A stretch of DNA of 64,000 nt from Dysidea avara (taxonomy: Eukaryota > Porifera > Demospongiae > Dictyoceratida > Dysideidae). The stretch covers positions 23,608,004-23,672,003 of the forward strand of contig NC_089279.1 of assembly GCF_963678975.1 (NCBI RefSeq), read 5' to 3'. The number at the start of each line of letters is the position of its first letter. Positions within the stretch are counted from its first letter, which is position 1. A program made the position numbers and the translations under genes. Below, one piece after another: positions 32,403 to 57,514 of this stretch. The notes beneath the pieces are model-generated. The model had not been told where the DNA came from and did not search any database. It saw only the letters and a program-made list of their open reading frames with translations.

Positions 32403-33032
32403 CAGGGGTGGAGAAATAGGGGGGGGGGGGGGCAGAGGGGGCAGTGCTCCCTCACTTTTCCCAATGCCCAGTTGCCAAAGTAAAGCAACCATTGTAGTCA
32501 TTAGCCGACTTACTTTGCCTTAATTTACTGGGATTTGTGCTAAACGTTATGCAAGAATGGAGTACTGCATGGACTAGTGCAGGGAGTGCACAAGATCGAA
32601 ATACTCTAGTAGAGCAGTCACCTAACTACTCTAATAGAACATTCAGCGGAATCATACGTTGATCCTGCTGTACAATTTGTCTTCATTATCACATCTTTTT
32701 ATAGGTAATTGAGAGCATGAGTCGATCTGAAATGCCTTCGATTACTGGTGTATCTAATTGTACAGTATCCTAATGATAATCATTGCCATAATATAGGAAT
32801 ATCCTATTCAAGTACACATGTACCACTGAAAATACTCAGATTCAATCTTGAAGCATTCAAATCTCAATTTTTCCAGTGGGAGCATGCCCCCCAGACCCCC
32901 TAGTATTGACATGCTTTGCATGCTAGTGTGCTTGTGCACTAAGATACAGTTAATGATTTTAAAACACTTTGTAACTTACAGCCACCCCACATGACTTGCC
33001 CCTCCACTTTTGAGTACTGTTCTCCGCCCCTG
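32403..33032. mobile_element. hAT-like non-autonomous element
   Basis: Left end CAGGGGTGGAGAAATAG and right end CTGTTCTCCGCCCCTG. Flanks ATGTCAAC and ACTTCAAC agree at six of eight bases, a decayed 8-bp duplication. It contains a poly(G) run at 32420-32433 and a tandem motif pair (32606-32645). Confidence 0.7.
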
Positions 33033-33699
33033 ACTTCAACTGCTTATCTGCTGGAAAAACACATCAATTCTGTCAATATCACTATGAACATGCCACATAT
33101 TGTCCAGTTCATCCAACTTTTAACAAATGTTGTGACTACTAACTTTTTGTAACAAATGCCATACAGCTATACATCTTTATGCCTTTCCATTTTGCTGCAT
33201 GCTGTAGCTTTATGCATCTGCAGTGGCAATGTCAAACACATGCAGGCTTTTGAGGTGTGCATGATTCATGCAAATTAATTCCATCCTCCACAAAGAACTT
33301 CTTTAGTAACACACATTGTCAAACTTAATGTTCTTTATATGCATGATGGTGCTTGGTGTGTACGTTGATTTTTTTGTATTGTCTCCTGTACATTCTTCTG
33401 AACTGCAATCCAAGCGTTGCTGAGCTGTGTGTGCATGCTACATTAGATATGGTCAGTTTTAGCCAACACAGTCAAACATCAATAAATATAATGATAATGA
33501 TTTGGTTAGGCAGTGGCTGGTAAATATTCTTCTTTTTTTTAAGACATCAAAAAATGAAAAAGATTAAAGATGGCATAATACTACACAACTGCACAAATAA
33601 TAACAAACCTGAAATAGCTACAAGTTCCCCATATAACATGTAAATACAAACTCCTATAGACTACTACTGTAGATCTATGCAGACTGGGCTGGTTTTTAG
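33033..33699. other. 3' flank of channel-like gene
   Basis: Lies downstream of the stop codon of the minus-strand gene. AT-rich with AATAAA-like runs on the minus strand, but no specific poly(A) signal can be assigned. Confidence 0.35.
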
Positions 33700-46472
<12,773 letters not shown>

Positions 46473-46507
46473 GAGCTATGGACTCTGCAATGTGAAGAGA
46501 TTCTAAA

Positions 46508-46770
46508 TACTAATGCAATTAAAAACGAAGCAGCAGTAAAAAGTAGTGAAACAAGAGATATGAATAATAATTATTATTGGTAGCTATTACAATATAGCCA
46601 CGTGAGAAAATCCCTAAACTGGCATGTTACCACCATCTGTTCAATGCCAAAGAAGGGATTTTCCCACATAGCTATGTTGTAATAGCTACTACCATCATTC
46701 ATATCTCTTGTTTCACTACTTTTTATCACTGGAACCCTACTTCATTTCTAAATTAACAATTTTTAGTTTG
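46508..46770. mobile_element. Palindromic MITE family D, copy
   Basis: Arms contain AAAAAGTAGTGAAACAAG and GAGATATGAAT on the left, and ATTCATATCTC with CTTGTTTCACTACTTTTTAT on the right. The centre is TTACCACCATCTGTTCAATG. Located just upstream of the channel-like gene, between it and the F-box gene. Confidence 0.85.
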
Positions 46771-47764
46771 TTAAACTATCTTGTGTGCTAACTCATGGTA
46801 GGCTAAGTGCAACACATCCTTGCATCAATATCAGCTATATATAACTTCAGCCTTTCTCTGATGAAATCCTATATATAGTAGTAACACAGGGGGAGCCCTG
46901 CAGTCATGAGTGAGAATATAAACCAAATATCCAAGAAACTACCCTACCATTCAACTTGACCACAATTTAATTACCTACTAAAGGTGGCGGCATCTTATAA
47001 CAAACAAAAACATGCATAACACAATTTTCTTCCTGCACAGCATGTTGACATAATTATGTTAAAATCTTGAATAGCTAAACAATACGGCGGGCTCAGTGTT
47101 ACCGCTATGTGTAGCAGCCACCAACGATAACTGGCCAGCCAAATCGTCGTCTCATGACTTTTCAGTCGTGCACGTTTACTTTCAAGACGCCGATCTGTGA
47201 TTAATGCTCAGTCAATCAGTGAATTCAAGAACAGCCTTGATCAGTTTATGGACAGAATCTGGACAACGAAAGGCCAAAGGCCTATATTATACTACGAAAT
47301 ACTATTGTTGATTTGTAAATTTTTGTCCATTACATAATACTAGTACGCCAAGAAAAAAAAAAAACATTTTAATACAAACACAGTACTCACGTTATCACAT
47401 AAAATTAGGGTACCTTCGTTCGAGAAGATGGCAGATTCTAGCCGAGCATGCGCAAGTGTAAACTACCGTAATCCCCCGGATACATGTAGACTCAGCTTTT
47501 TTAGGCGCATGCACAGACGCGCATGCAAGGATATTTACTTAAATAAACTCATCTAACTCGAACAAGACTTCTGATCCCTCCACCTTTGGCAGTTACCGTG
47601 CATAGTCTAGCTATAAAAGGCCATATACACTGACTCACTGAGAGAAATTGAAAATTACTCAGCTATCTAGTCTACAACACCATGATCCACCATTACTGGC
47701 ATTAGTGCATTAAGAAATAATTTTCTATATACAATCTGAGCATCATAACTGCTAAGATGGATAT
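46771..47764. other. Intergenic between channel-like and F-box genes
   Basis: No coding segment. It contains the likely promoter and 5' UTR of the channel-like gene (its first non-coding exon should lie here) and the 3' flank of the F-box gene. Exact sites not resolved. Confidence 0.4.
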
Positions 47765-49183
47765 TTACAAACACCAACTGGGTAAGTGAAATAACAATGA
47801 ATTGTCAGGAAAATAAGTCATAGCAGTTTCTCCCTTCGGATATTGATAAAATTTTGTTTTCTCCAGTTGCACAAACAAAACACTACGTGGAAATTCAAAA
47901 AAGTCTGCAGTCAACGATTTTCGAACAGTCTTGCCAGAATCAGGTCCTGGACCAACATAGATTAATAGGTAACACACATAATTTGGATCCGACCGAGAGC
48001 AACAACACACAAGGACATAAAGCATACTAAATTGTATGGTCTGAATGATGAAGTCTGTACACACATCAGTCTTGACAGTTTTCACCAATGTCATTGTTGA
48101 TAAATCATAGATAAACATTTTACTGTTTGAATCACATACCAACCAATATTTAGAGCAATGAGAAAGACAATAACATGGTATAGGATCTTTGGGGCTTACA
48201 CCCGCCAAGTCAATTTCAGGTGAAACGATTTCTGCCCTCATTGGCATGTCAACAGTAGGTAGACATACCTTAGGAGGACCATCATTTTGTATAACAAACT
48301 TGGCAATCAAATATGAGCACTGTGTAAGGAGGATGTGTTGTTCACATATCCCAATATTATAGTTCTGTGAATTAGAGATGATATCCATTTTATCAATAAC
48401 ACAGGAATCATGGTTCTCTCTGTTGTTTGGTATCGTCAAGTTGTGAGGTATACAGCGGATCTTGCCTTCACACAAGTACACAAAATACAGAACAGTTGAA
48501 TGTGATGTAACATCTAAGAAATGTGAACACATTATAAAGCATTCACAATGTTGACACTTCTTAATGGTGTAATCGCTTCTATAGGATGAAAACTGCAATG
48601 GTTGTGATTCATGTGACGTAGGAAAGAATGTGGTGTAAGTTGCTACTGTTTCACTGGACACTGTTGATATTGTACGCATTGAAAGTGTTAACGGTTTAGT
48701 CAGAGTAAGCAGGTAAATGCAGGAGTCATTAACAGCTACTAGTCTTTCTTGCTGGTCTTTCTGTATTGACCAAGTCTTGTTAATGCCACGGTGAAATGAT
48801 GGTCCAAAACAGGACACTTCCCAGGACTCCACTTTGCGATCTACATTGCTAACAAATATATGTGGTGCAATAAATTTAAGTTCTCTTGGTATTTCAACAA
48901 ACTTATGCGCTAAATTTACAACGGTAAATTCTTGGTAGTTGTTCAGTTGCTTTACTTGTCGCTTACAGTTGTAATACGCATCTCTCCATGAACAGTGAGT
49001 TCCAAAGGAGAACAAAAAGAATCGATTGTGGGTGGACATACCGAGTGACTTACAACAACATCTCCAATTCTCAGTACACAACAAAGTCGCATTATTCCAC
49101 GCTTTACAAACAATCTGTACTTGCAAAAAATCTTTGGGTGGAAGATAACCGAAAATTAATCCAAGCACCTCTACTGGCAGCAT
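47765..49183 (-). CDS. F-box protein
   Basis: 472 aa in one exon, ATG at 49183. Residues 1-45 are an F-box: LPVEVLGLIFGYLPPKDFLQ, then VCKAWNNATLLCTENWRCCC. F-box proteins bind SKP1 through this domain and bring substrates to SCF ubiquitin ligases. The remaining 420 residues alternate short beta-type stretches (WSIQKDQQERLVAVNDSCIY, KYWLVCDSNSKMFIYDL, TLVKTVKTDVCTDFII), reminiscent of a beta-propeller substrate-binding domain, but without canonical WD repeats. The target is unknown. It starts 234 bp from, and divergent to, the BAR-like gene. A CACGTG E-box (49184-49189) touches its start codon. Confidence 0.88.
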   Translation of the reverse strand: MLPVEVLGLIFGYLPPKDFLQVQIVCKAWNNATLLCTENWRCCCKSLGMSTHNRFFLFSFGTHCSWRDAYYNCKRQVKQLNNYQEFTVVNLAHKFVEIPRELKFIAPHIFVSNVDRKVESWEVSCFGPSFHRGINKTWSIQKDQQERLVAVNDSCIYLLTLTKPLTLSMRTISTVSSETVATYTTFFPTSHESQPLQFSSYRSDYTIKKCQHCECFIMCSHFLDVTSHSTVLYFVYLCEGKIRCIPHNLTIPNNRENHDSCVIDKMDIISNSQNYNIGICEQHILLTQCSYLIAKFVIQNDGPPKVCLPTVDMPMRAEIVSPEIDLAGVSPKDPIPCYCLSHCSKYWLVCDSNSKMFIYDLSTMTLVKTVKTDVCTDFIIQTIQFSMLYVLVCCCSRSDPNYVCYLLIYVGPGPDSGKTVRKSLTADFFEFPRSVLFVQLEKTKFYQYPKGETAMTYFPDNSLLFHLPSWCL

Positions 49184-49417
49184 CACGTGCGCTCAGTATT
49201 GTGTAAATAAAATGTCACTCCCACGTTCAAGTGACACTCACAAGGATTTGTAGGTAATTAGTGTAGCGTTAGTCAAAGGTCTGTTATTCACTTTAGGACT
49301 CAAGTGATTTTAAAAATAGGTAAACAATGTATTTATGCTAGTAAGTTAGAGTAGCGTGTAGTATTAATTACAGTCGGCTTAAGAGTTGTTTCATATTTGG
49401 TGAGCGTGTATTGGAAC
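49184..49417. promoter_or_regulatory. Shared bidirectional promoter region
   Basis: 234 bp separate two divergent start codons. It contains a palindromic E-box CACGTG at 49184-49189. No TATA box at standard distance in either direction was recognised. Both 5' UTRs must fit here unless spliced. Confidence 0.6.
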
Positions 49418-52400
49418 ATGTCGGATAATTTTCTGAGACGACTAAAGAACGTATCCCTTATTGATGGACTGGAGAAGAGGGTGAATGACCTAGAAAGCAG
49501 TCTACAAGCAGTACCATGCCTTGTGAGCGAGTTAATACGTTGTTTGGACCGTTTCTTGAAGCTTAATGCTGAATTAGCAACCTGTTTTGAATCAATCTTC
49601 ATTGATACTTCGCTAGACAAACTAGTTACACATTTTAAACAAGCCCAGGAGAGTGTTATATTATCAGTTAGTCATTTTATGAATGTTTCGTCATGCAAGT
49701 CATTGGAAAACCTTAAAGGCAACATTGAAGAAGTAAAGTCGCGCAGGGAGACTTATTGTACGTCTTTTAATGAGTACAAGAAATGTCAGAAGGCATTTGA
49801 TACCACATGTAAGGATCGGCGCTATTCAACAAAAGTTCTTGAGAATGCCCAACAAGCATTAACAACTGCAGGAGACCAATTCAGCAGGCAAGACTCACAA
49901 ATGTCAGAAGTTCTAGAAAAGCTTGCAAGTACCTCAATGGAAGTGAGTGTAAAAAATGTATAGTGGAAATTGTATTAGAAATTAAGATACAATTCAATAT
50001 GATTTGTCTACTTTTGTTATCCAAATTACTAGGACACCTTTTATGCTATGCATTAGCAGAGTAGCAGCCTGGACTAATGAAAGAAACTGTTTTTATGTTG
50101 CATTGAATGGGTGCAAACTGCACCTTATATTAACCACTGTTATTAAACTAATTCTATTCAATAGATCATTTAATTTTACACTTGTTAGTTTTCTATTGCA
50201 ATTCAGCTAGTTGGTCACTTTTCATGTGTGGTAAGTGTCAGTAGAATTAGTGGCATCTTAAATAGCAGATGTGTGCATACAACATTTTGACCACTGTTAT
50301 GTGCCCCGAGTCCCCTCATGGCTTCAGTTTGTGTACTTGTATACATACAAGAGGCCAAAGAAATTAGCTTGGTTTAATCAAAGTACAATATTGGTATTGA
50401 TGTCATGTTTTAATTACAGATTGCTGGCCCAGTGTTTTTTACATTGGTTGAAGGGCAATTTCGATTGGTGCAACATTTGTCTGGTGTTTTGGCTCCTTTC
50501 AGTGGTTCAAGTGAGGCTGGGAGGTTGTCTACAGCTCCACCAACTCATCCTGCGCTCAGTGAAGCAGTTGCTGAATGGCTGTCAGCCCATCATGTATGTT
50601 AACATTGTGTGTGTGCATGTGTGTGGTGTATATGTGTCAGGGTATATATATATATACATTTTTGAACTTTTGAACACTGTGTACATTTGTGTGTGAATTA
50701 CATTTTTCCATGGTGTACACCTACCTGTAAGTTTTCAAGCATGTTTTAATGTCTCAATGTGGTATGATGTTATGAGAGAAACCTGTTTGTGTGAATCCAT
50801 CTGTGTCGACCACTAGTATGCATGGATAATAATTGTAAATAGTCTACCACATGCAGTTGTATTTGTATTGCAATGCCAACTATATGCCAGCTATACCAGC
50901 GCTCAATGTCTTTGACAATGACTTTAAGCTTGGATGAGAACCTTGGGAGCTTTGGTCTGAGCAGTTTTTGCTTAGTATAAGTTCTGAGTTATAAAAAGGT
51001 TTTGTTGCTACGTGGTACTGTGTTTAACAAAGCATGTGTGAAAGTAGGTGATTGGTATTATATGTAGGCTTCAAGTGATTTGGCCGTTCCTCTTTGATGT
51101 GTTTTGTGAGAAATTGTTTACAACAATGTATCTCAAATGTGCTCCCACTAACCTCCCACTTCCCAACACATTCCGTAGAGCTGGTCTATGTATGTTCGTT
51201 GGGCAGGGTCTGTGGGAGCTGGTGCATTCCTGTGGCTGCTCTGTGCAGCTCCAGTTTGAAATGACATCTCTAGAGTATTCAGTTTGTGGTTTTCTTATTT
51301 GCCTTGTGCTGTAATCTGAGATGTCTAAATAGCCAGTGTTCAATGGGATACTGTATTCTAGGCATTGTTAGGCTGCATATATCGTGTAACAATTTGTCCT
51401 GTGTGTTAATCCAATAAAACCCAAGCATTTTCCTATTAAAGATGTACAGTGTATTAAACATGAATCTTGTTTTTTTCACTGTTTACTTTCCATCAAGATT
51501 TCGTGACGTTACGTACATTTTTTTGTTAAATTACGTGACACTTTTAGGTTGTTAACAGAGGTAGGAGTATCGTTCAAATGGTGTGATGTAATTGTAGATC
51601 ATGCAGTTTTGGTTCAAGTTTTGAATAGTTAGCATTCCTGTGTCAAGTACATTCAAATGCTTTCCTTGTAAGGCTGCACACATTGCAGTGTAGTTGTAGA
51701 TTATAGGCCTCTATTTAAGTGGTTTAATTGACGGATAGCAAAATCTTTCTTTAACCTGGTTCTATGCTTAAGTGTGTAATTGTTTAACATTACCAAGATG
51801 TGTGCACAATAATGCTGTAACATGCTATTTAAATAGCTTCAAACAAAGTTCTCAAGTATTGCCTTGTGATTCCACCGAACGTGCATTAAAGCATTTGTCA
51901 AGGAATAAGTTTGTACATAAGACACTTTTGCTTTGTCAGTTTGTAGGGTAGGCACACCTTTTGCTTTTTAATGCATACACACTATGTACACATACTGTGT
52001 ACAAGCACACAAGCGTGCACACACTATACATGCACACACAAAGGGGTAAAATGTTCACAGATATACATGGAGAGTTCATAATGTGGTTCATGGTAGTATA
52101 CACATGCTTAACACACCCACACAGTGGCACATACATACTTGCACGTGTACACAGCACACACATGTGTATGCTGTGTAATACATTGCAATCATGCACATGT
52201 GTAGTGCATGAAAAATTCTGCTTGCACGTGTACAAGTAGGAGGTTCACTCATGTATTTATCAAATTCGTGTTACTAGTTTATGCAATCAATTTGGCTACT
52301 TTACAATTGCTTATTTGTACACAAAGCAATGCTGTAGCATACAATACTATTTAAGCATCATTGATCTTGGGTGGATGTACTTTTATTAGTCAATGCTACT

Positions 52401-52882
52401 GGGAGCTCTTTCATGCTAACCTACTGTCGCTCTGTCTTATAATGTTCCTAGCAAAGAAGCCTTTGGGGTTTTCTCAACTGCAATTGTTTTTGTTGTTTCT
52501 CCTTGTTGTCTCTAAATTGTGACATGCACAATCATGTATATGTAATGGTTTTCCCATACTTTCATACATGGTATATTGAACCACAAAACCTACCACTGTA
52601 TTTTATGACATACAATATTAATGTGTTATGTTTGATGTTCAGGGTATATTGTAACCAATACTGTTGTGTTAGTACTATAGTGAATTAATTGGTACAGGCA
52701 ATCTTCACATGTGAAATATGTAGGCTAGTAATAGCTTGTCTAGCTGATCTTGGTGCTCTGATTGCTTACATACTTCCTATAAATGTGTACACTCTGTAGA
52801 CAGCATGTGTATGTGTTTGTAGTGAGTGTTTGTGTGTATAGAATGCATGCATGCATGCATGTATCTGTTTACAAAATTGCAT

Positions 52883-52970
<88 letters not shown>

Positions 52971-55900
52971 AAAAGGAGTGTGTTTATAGTACATGTTGTG
53001 TGTAGTAGATCACAAGTCCATAATGTTCACATATGTGCTGTCATTTCCTACAGACTTCACATCAGTTGTTAACTACTGAAGGCCTAAACAGGACAGACTC
53101 ACAGGCACTAGTGAGGTGCAGACAAGATGGTCTTGTCTCACAACTCAAAGCACAGCTAAACAGCAGAATTGATTCATTAATACAGGTATGTATGTGCAGT
53201 GTATGTGTGTAGCGTAGTGTGTATGTGTGTATAGTGTAGTGTGATGTATATCAATAGTTTTGTATCAAAACATTTTATAGTGAATTTTTTGTTGTATTTG
53301 TATCAGTATTCATAATTTAAAGTGTTTTATATGTAGTCTATACATTATTTGTTACATATTCAACGTAATATTACATAGTTCACTGAGAGTTTATCACATG
53401 TTATGATCAGGGTTGTTTCCCATATTCTACTTTGTAGATAATGCATACATGTCCTTGATGTTCGTGTGTGTGTGTGTATTTCAGAACTATTTGAGCGAGT
53501 TACGTAGTTCATCCACTCAGTCGTTCAACATGCTTGGAGGCTTCCAGTACAAGCCAGCCGTGATACAGTCAATTCTAAAGGTCAGTTTGTTATGCAAAAA
53601 TACCGGCACCTTTTCTGTAAATCTTTTAAGGACTACGCTTTAGTTATACATAATATTTGCATACAGTGCAAGTGGAATCTTAACAGACCTTCTGGATTAC
53701 ATAAAACCTGCCAAAAGATTTTAATCCCGTATCCATACATTTTGCCTCTAAAAAGAAAGCATGTATATGTGGAATAATCTTTTACAGTAGACGTGTACTT
53801 TGGCTAATTAGGAAGTGTGGACAATCTTTTCCAATTATGTTGTTTAAAGTTTTAATTGTGACGTTATGTTACAGGAGTGCTGTACAAATGCTGAGGCTAA
53901 GGCTGCTGGTGCACCTGTACCTCTCACAGAGCCAGCCCAGGATGCTCAGATCATGCAAGATGTTCCCTACATGGTTCTCAGTGTTGGTAAGAGGAATACC
54001 CATATTGCATATTATACAATAGTTTGCGTTACCATTTTTTTCTCAGCATCTCGACAGCTTCGTGCAGCAACTAGTACAAGTAGTAGAGATTGCCTGGAGA
54101 ATGTTAAAGAGAAACAGGCAAGTATTTATGACGGTGTATCAATTTTTATTGTTTTGAATACATACAAATGGTATACCATTACTGTTTGTTCAACCACACC
54201 AGCTACAAATATACTCTATAGTGATATCACAAGGTGTGCGTTCCTATCCCCAGGAGTTGTTGCAGTCTCTGTACTGTGGAAACTCTATACCCTTCATTGT
54301 ACTATAACCCCATAGTAGGGCTGTCTCCAGTAGTCATATCTCAGTCATGAGATAAGCTTGTCACTTTACCTGACTATCAGGACTCCCACACTGTACAAGA
54401 ATTCATATTACATGACATAGATCTAGTCCTTTTATCTGTGTGTTGTTGTCTGTATTTGTATATTTTATTTTCTTTGTACAATGTTATTGTACATATGCCA
54501 ATTATGGGTTTTTATTTTTAGGAAGCTATCTATGAGTTGATATCAGAAATGACCAGTGAGGTTGTGTCCATGGATGCCCTGGAGGCATTCTCTCGTCAGA
54601 TTTTACTGGAGTTATGCAGCACCGTCACTCTTTCAGCCTCCCGTACAGCTGTACAGCTGATCTTCGGCAAAGCCAACTTGGTATGAGAATGCTAGACGCA
54701 GCAGATACACAACCTTAATGACATACATAACCTTAATGACATACATTAGTATGTACTTGCCATGTACTTGCCTGGCGACATTTTTCAGCTTGCAAAACTG
54801 TGTGTGGCCTGCATGTGTAGTATCAGTTTTCATAACTATCATTGGTTGGTTTACAGATGTATCTATTCGTGTAAAAGCGTAGGCTCGTGTTTACGTTAGG
54901 ATAACTGTAACCATTTTCATTGTTGTCAGAGAAGGGAGTGTCTCTACACAAAGACCAGTTTAACACAGTATCACTTTAGCACACATAATATTATGTCTGT
55001 GTACAGCCTGAGCTAACTCATTTACACTATTACAATCATCTGTTAACACCAATGGCAAGTAACACATGTCATCATGAGGCATGATGAGGTAACAAGCTTT
55101 TGTGGATGCTCCCTACCTTTGCTCCCTACTGTCACTCCCTTGTCATTAAGGAGAAGCTATATAACATCAAACAAACTGATAGTGTTGAAGCCTACCTAAG
55201 ATTACCTGTTCTCTAAACTTGCTGATCTGTGACATTACTGTTAGCCAGACATGTAGATGACTCCCTTCTAGACAAGTGGTTTAGTTTAGTTTGTTTAAAT
55301 AGGGAGGATTTCAGTTATTGTAGGTGTAGTAAAATCATCTTTTCTGTAGAGAAAGCAACTGTCACAAGTAGAGTATAGTAGAATTTGCTATGAAGTTATG
55401 TATGTACTAGTAAAGTGTACTTAACCTTTTTTATAGGTTGCAGTGTGCCCTAGTCAGAATCCCAATGATGTAGCTCCTGTTGTGGTTGATTCTGCTGGTA
55501 ATGGAATAGTGAAGATTGTTACTAGCTCATCCTGGTATGTGTATATTGTAGTGTGCAAGTGCATATGTGTAGTGTGTGTACCCATTGATGTTTCACCTGG
55601 GTGGGCTGTTTCCCTAGTTGACACGATGTCTCCAGGCTTCCATTTATATAGCTGGCAATGTGCTGATTCACTGGGTAGGCATGACTGAGCTAGCATGGTA
55701 GACAAAGGCTTTACTTTGTGTGTTGTAACTGCTAATAGAAGGCTATCCTTATTACTCCACATATTGATTCTGGCTTGAGGTACAAATTAGGTCCCTTATA
55801 TGGAGGCTACTCTATAAGTATCGTATCTTTGTGATAAGCGTCCTCCAAGAACAGGTACAATTGTGTAGTGATTATTATTTCAATGGGATGATGAATAGAA

Positions 55901-57483
55901 GGAAGCTACAGTTAACTATATTGACTTTTGTGCAGAGTGTTTTATGTTATGTGACAATAGAATGAAATCCTGCCTTGGAAGAAAAATCACTTCTTGTTTT
56001 TGGGCTTGGCTTTGCTCCCTCTTGTTTTGGTCATTGTGTTGTAATATTAGCTGACCTGTATTTGTCCTGCAATGGTTGATGTAATAGTATACTCCCCCTG
56101 TAGATTGTCTGAGGCCTCACAAGTTTACCAATACCCTACGGCTATACAGTCTACTAGTGTATCTACATTATTGCAAAATTGGTTTGTAGTTGAGTTGCCA
56201 TGCACATAATATGTAGAAGGCCAGGAGCAAGCTAGGAAAATTTAAGTACATAAAACTCTCCAACTTCTTCTATCTGTTTCACAAGCTTATTTTGGCAGAT
56301 CATACACATAGATCTTCATGCATAAAACTGTTGTAGCAAGTTAGCTAAGCCAAACTTTTTGGTATCAGTTGTCCTGATATCTGTGGGAAGCCGTGAGAGT
56401 AGCACATGTTTGAAGCATACTATGGATTCCCCAGGTAGTATGGCTGCCTATTAGTTAGCAGACATTGTCCAAATAAGAACAGGAATAAGTGACAGTGTTT
56501 GGAAACAGTGTCTGTGTCATATGTTAGATGTTGTGCCATATTTGTCAACACACTAGGTGGCTGGTGGAGGATTTCATGTCACTGTTGCCACTACGAATGG
56601 CTCCAAAGACACTGACTCCTCTTGGAGTGGTGGATGTGACATATACACAAGAACTGAGTCTGATAAACTTTGTGGAGAACAGGTGTGTGTTTCTGATAGT
56701 TCTTGTGTGTCAACTAATTTAATGTGGAAATCAACGTGCAATAAATGTGACTGTCTCTGGGAAAACCGGTCTTATCGCCCATTTAAAAGTATCGAGAAAC
56801 GTCGGTTTTAAATATTCTGTGTGTTGTAGCTGGCCAATGGTGGTAGCTACGCATACCAAATTTTCACACGTTTCACAACAATTTCTTACCTTCCTGATCA
56901 TCCACTGAAGAAGTAGTCAACAGCTAAGTTTCCCGCCATTTTAGATAGTTTTTAAACCGAGGTTGTCTGTATCAGGCGAGCTCCAGAAGGGTGGGAGGCG
57001 GGGGCCCTGGAAGGCGGGCAAGATGGTGTTCAAAAATTGAAAAGAGACGTGCTGGGATGAATTAGGCCAAGTCATAGGCCATTCAGGGCTCCGAACTGGC
57101 TAAAATGAAAGGAAATTTACAGCACAGGTCATTGTCCAACACCACAGAGCTGTACAGCCACACACAGCCATCTCCTGGTTGGCCAGGGCTCCATCAAGAC
57201 CCCAGACCACTCGTACGGCTCACCACTGTGCTCTAGAAAAGCAGCCAGCAAAAGCAGACCACTTTACTCTGGTCGACTGTGGCAGTGAAACTTGATAGTG
57301 CATTCATTAAGCTTTGTGTTTGTGTGAAAAAATCAAACTTCCTGTCTTGGGCGATAAGAACGGTTTTCGTAGATCCAGTCACAAATATAGATTTTTTTAA
57401 AAGCAATTTGATTAGTTGAAATCTTATGGCTTCTTTTGTTTTTGTTGTCACTTAGGAACTATTAGAACCTCTGTAGTGGGTGG

Positions 57484-57514
<31 letters not shown>

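Noticed and set aside
52766-53072. Open frames of repeated Thr-His or Cys-Val
   Set aside because: Direct translation of the (GT)n microsatellite; no biological protein.
56557-56811. Alternative frame reading GGGFHVTVATTNGSKDTDSS
   Set aside because: It looks protein-like, but only the frame reading WWLVEDFMSLLPLRMAP fits the phases of both neighbouring exons; the alternative runs into a stop after splicing to exon 10.
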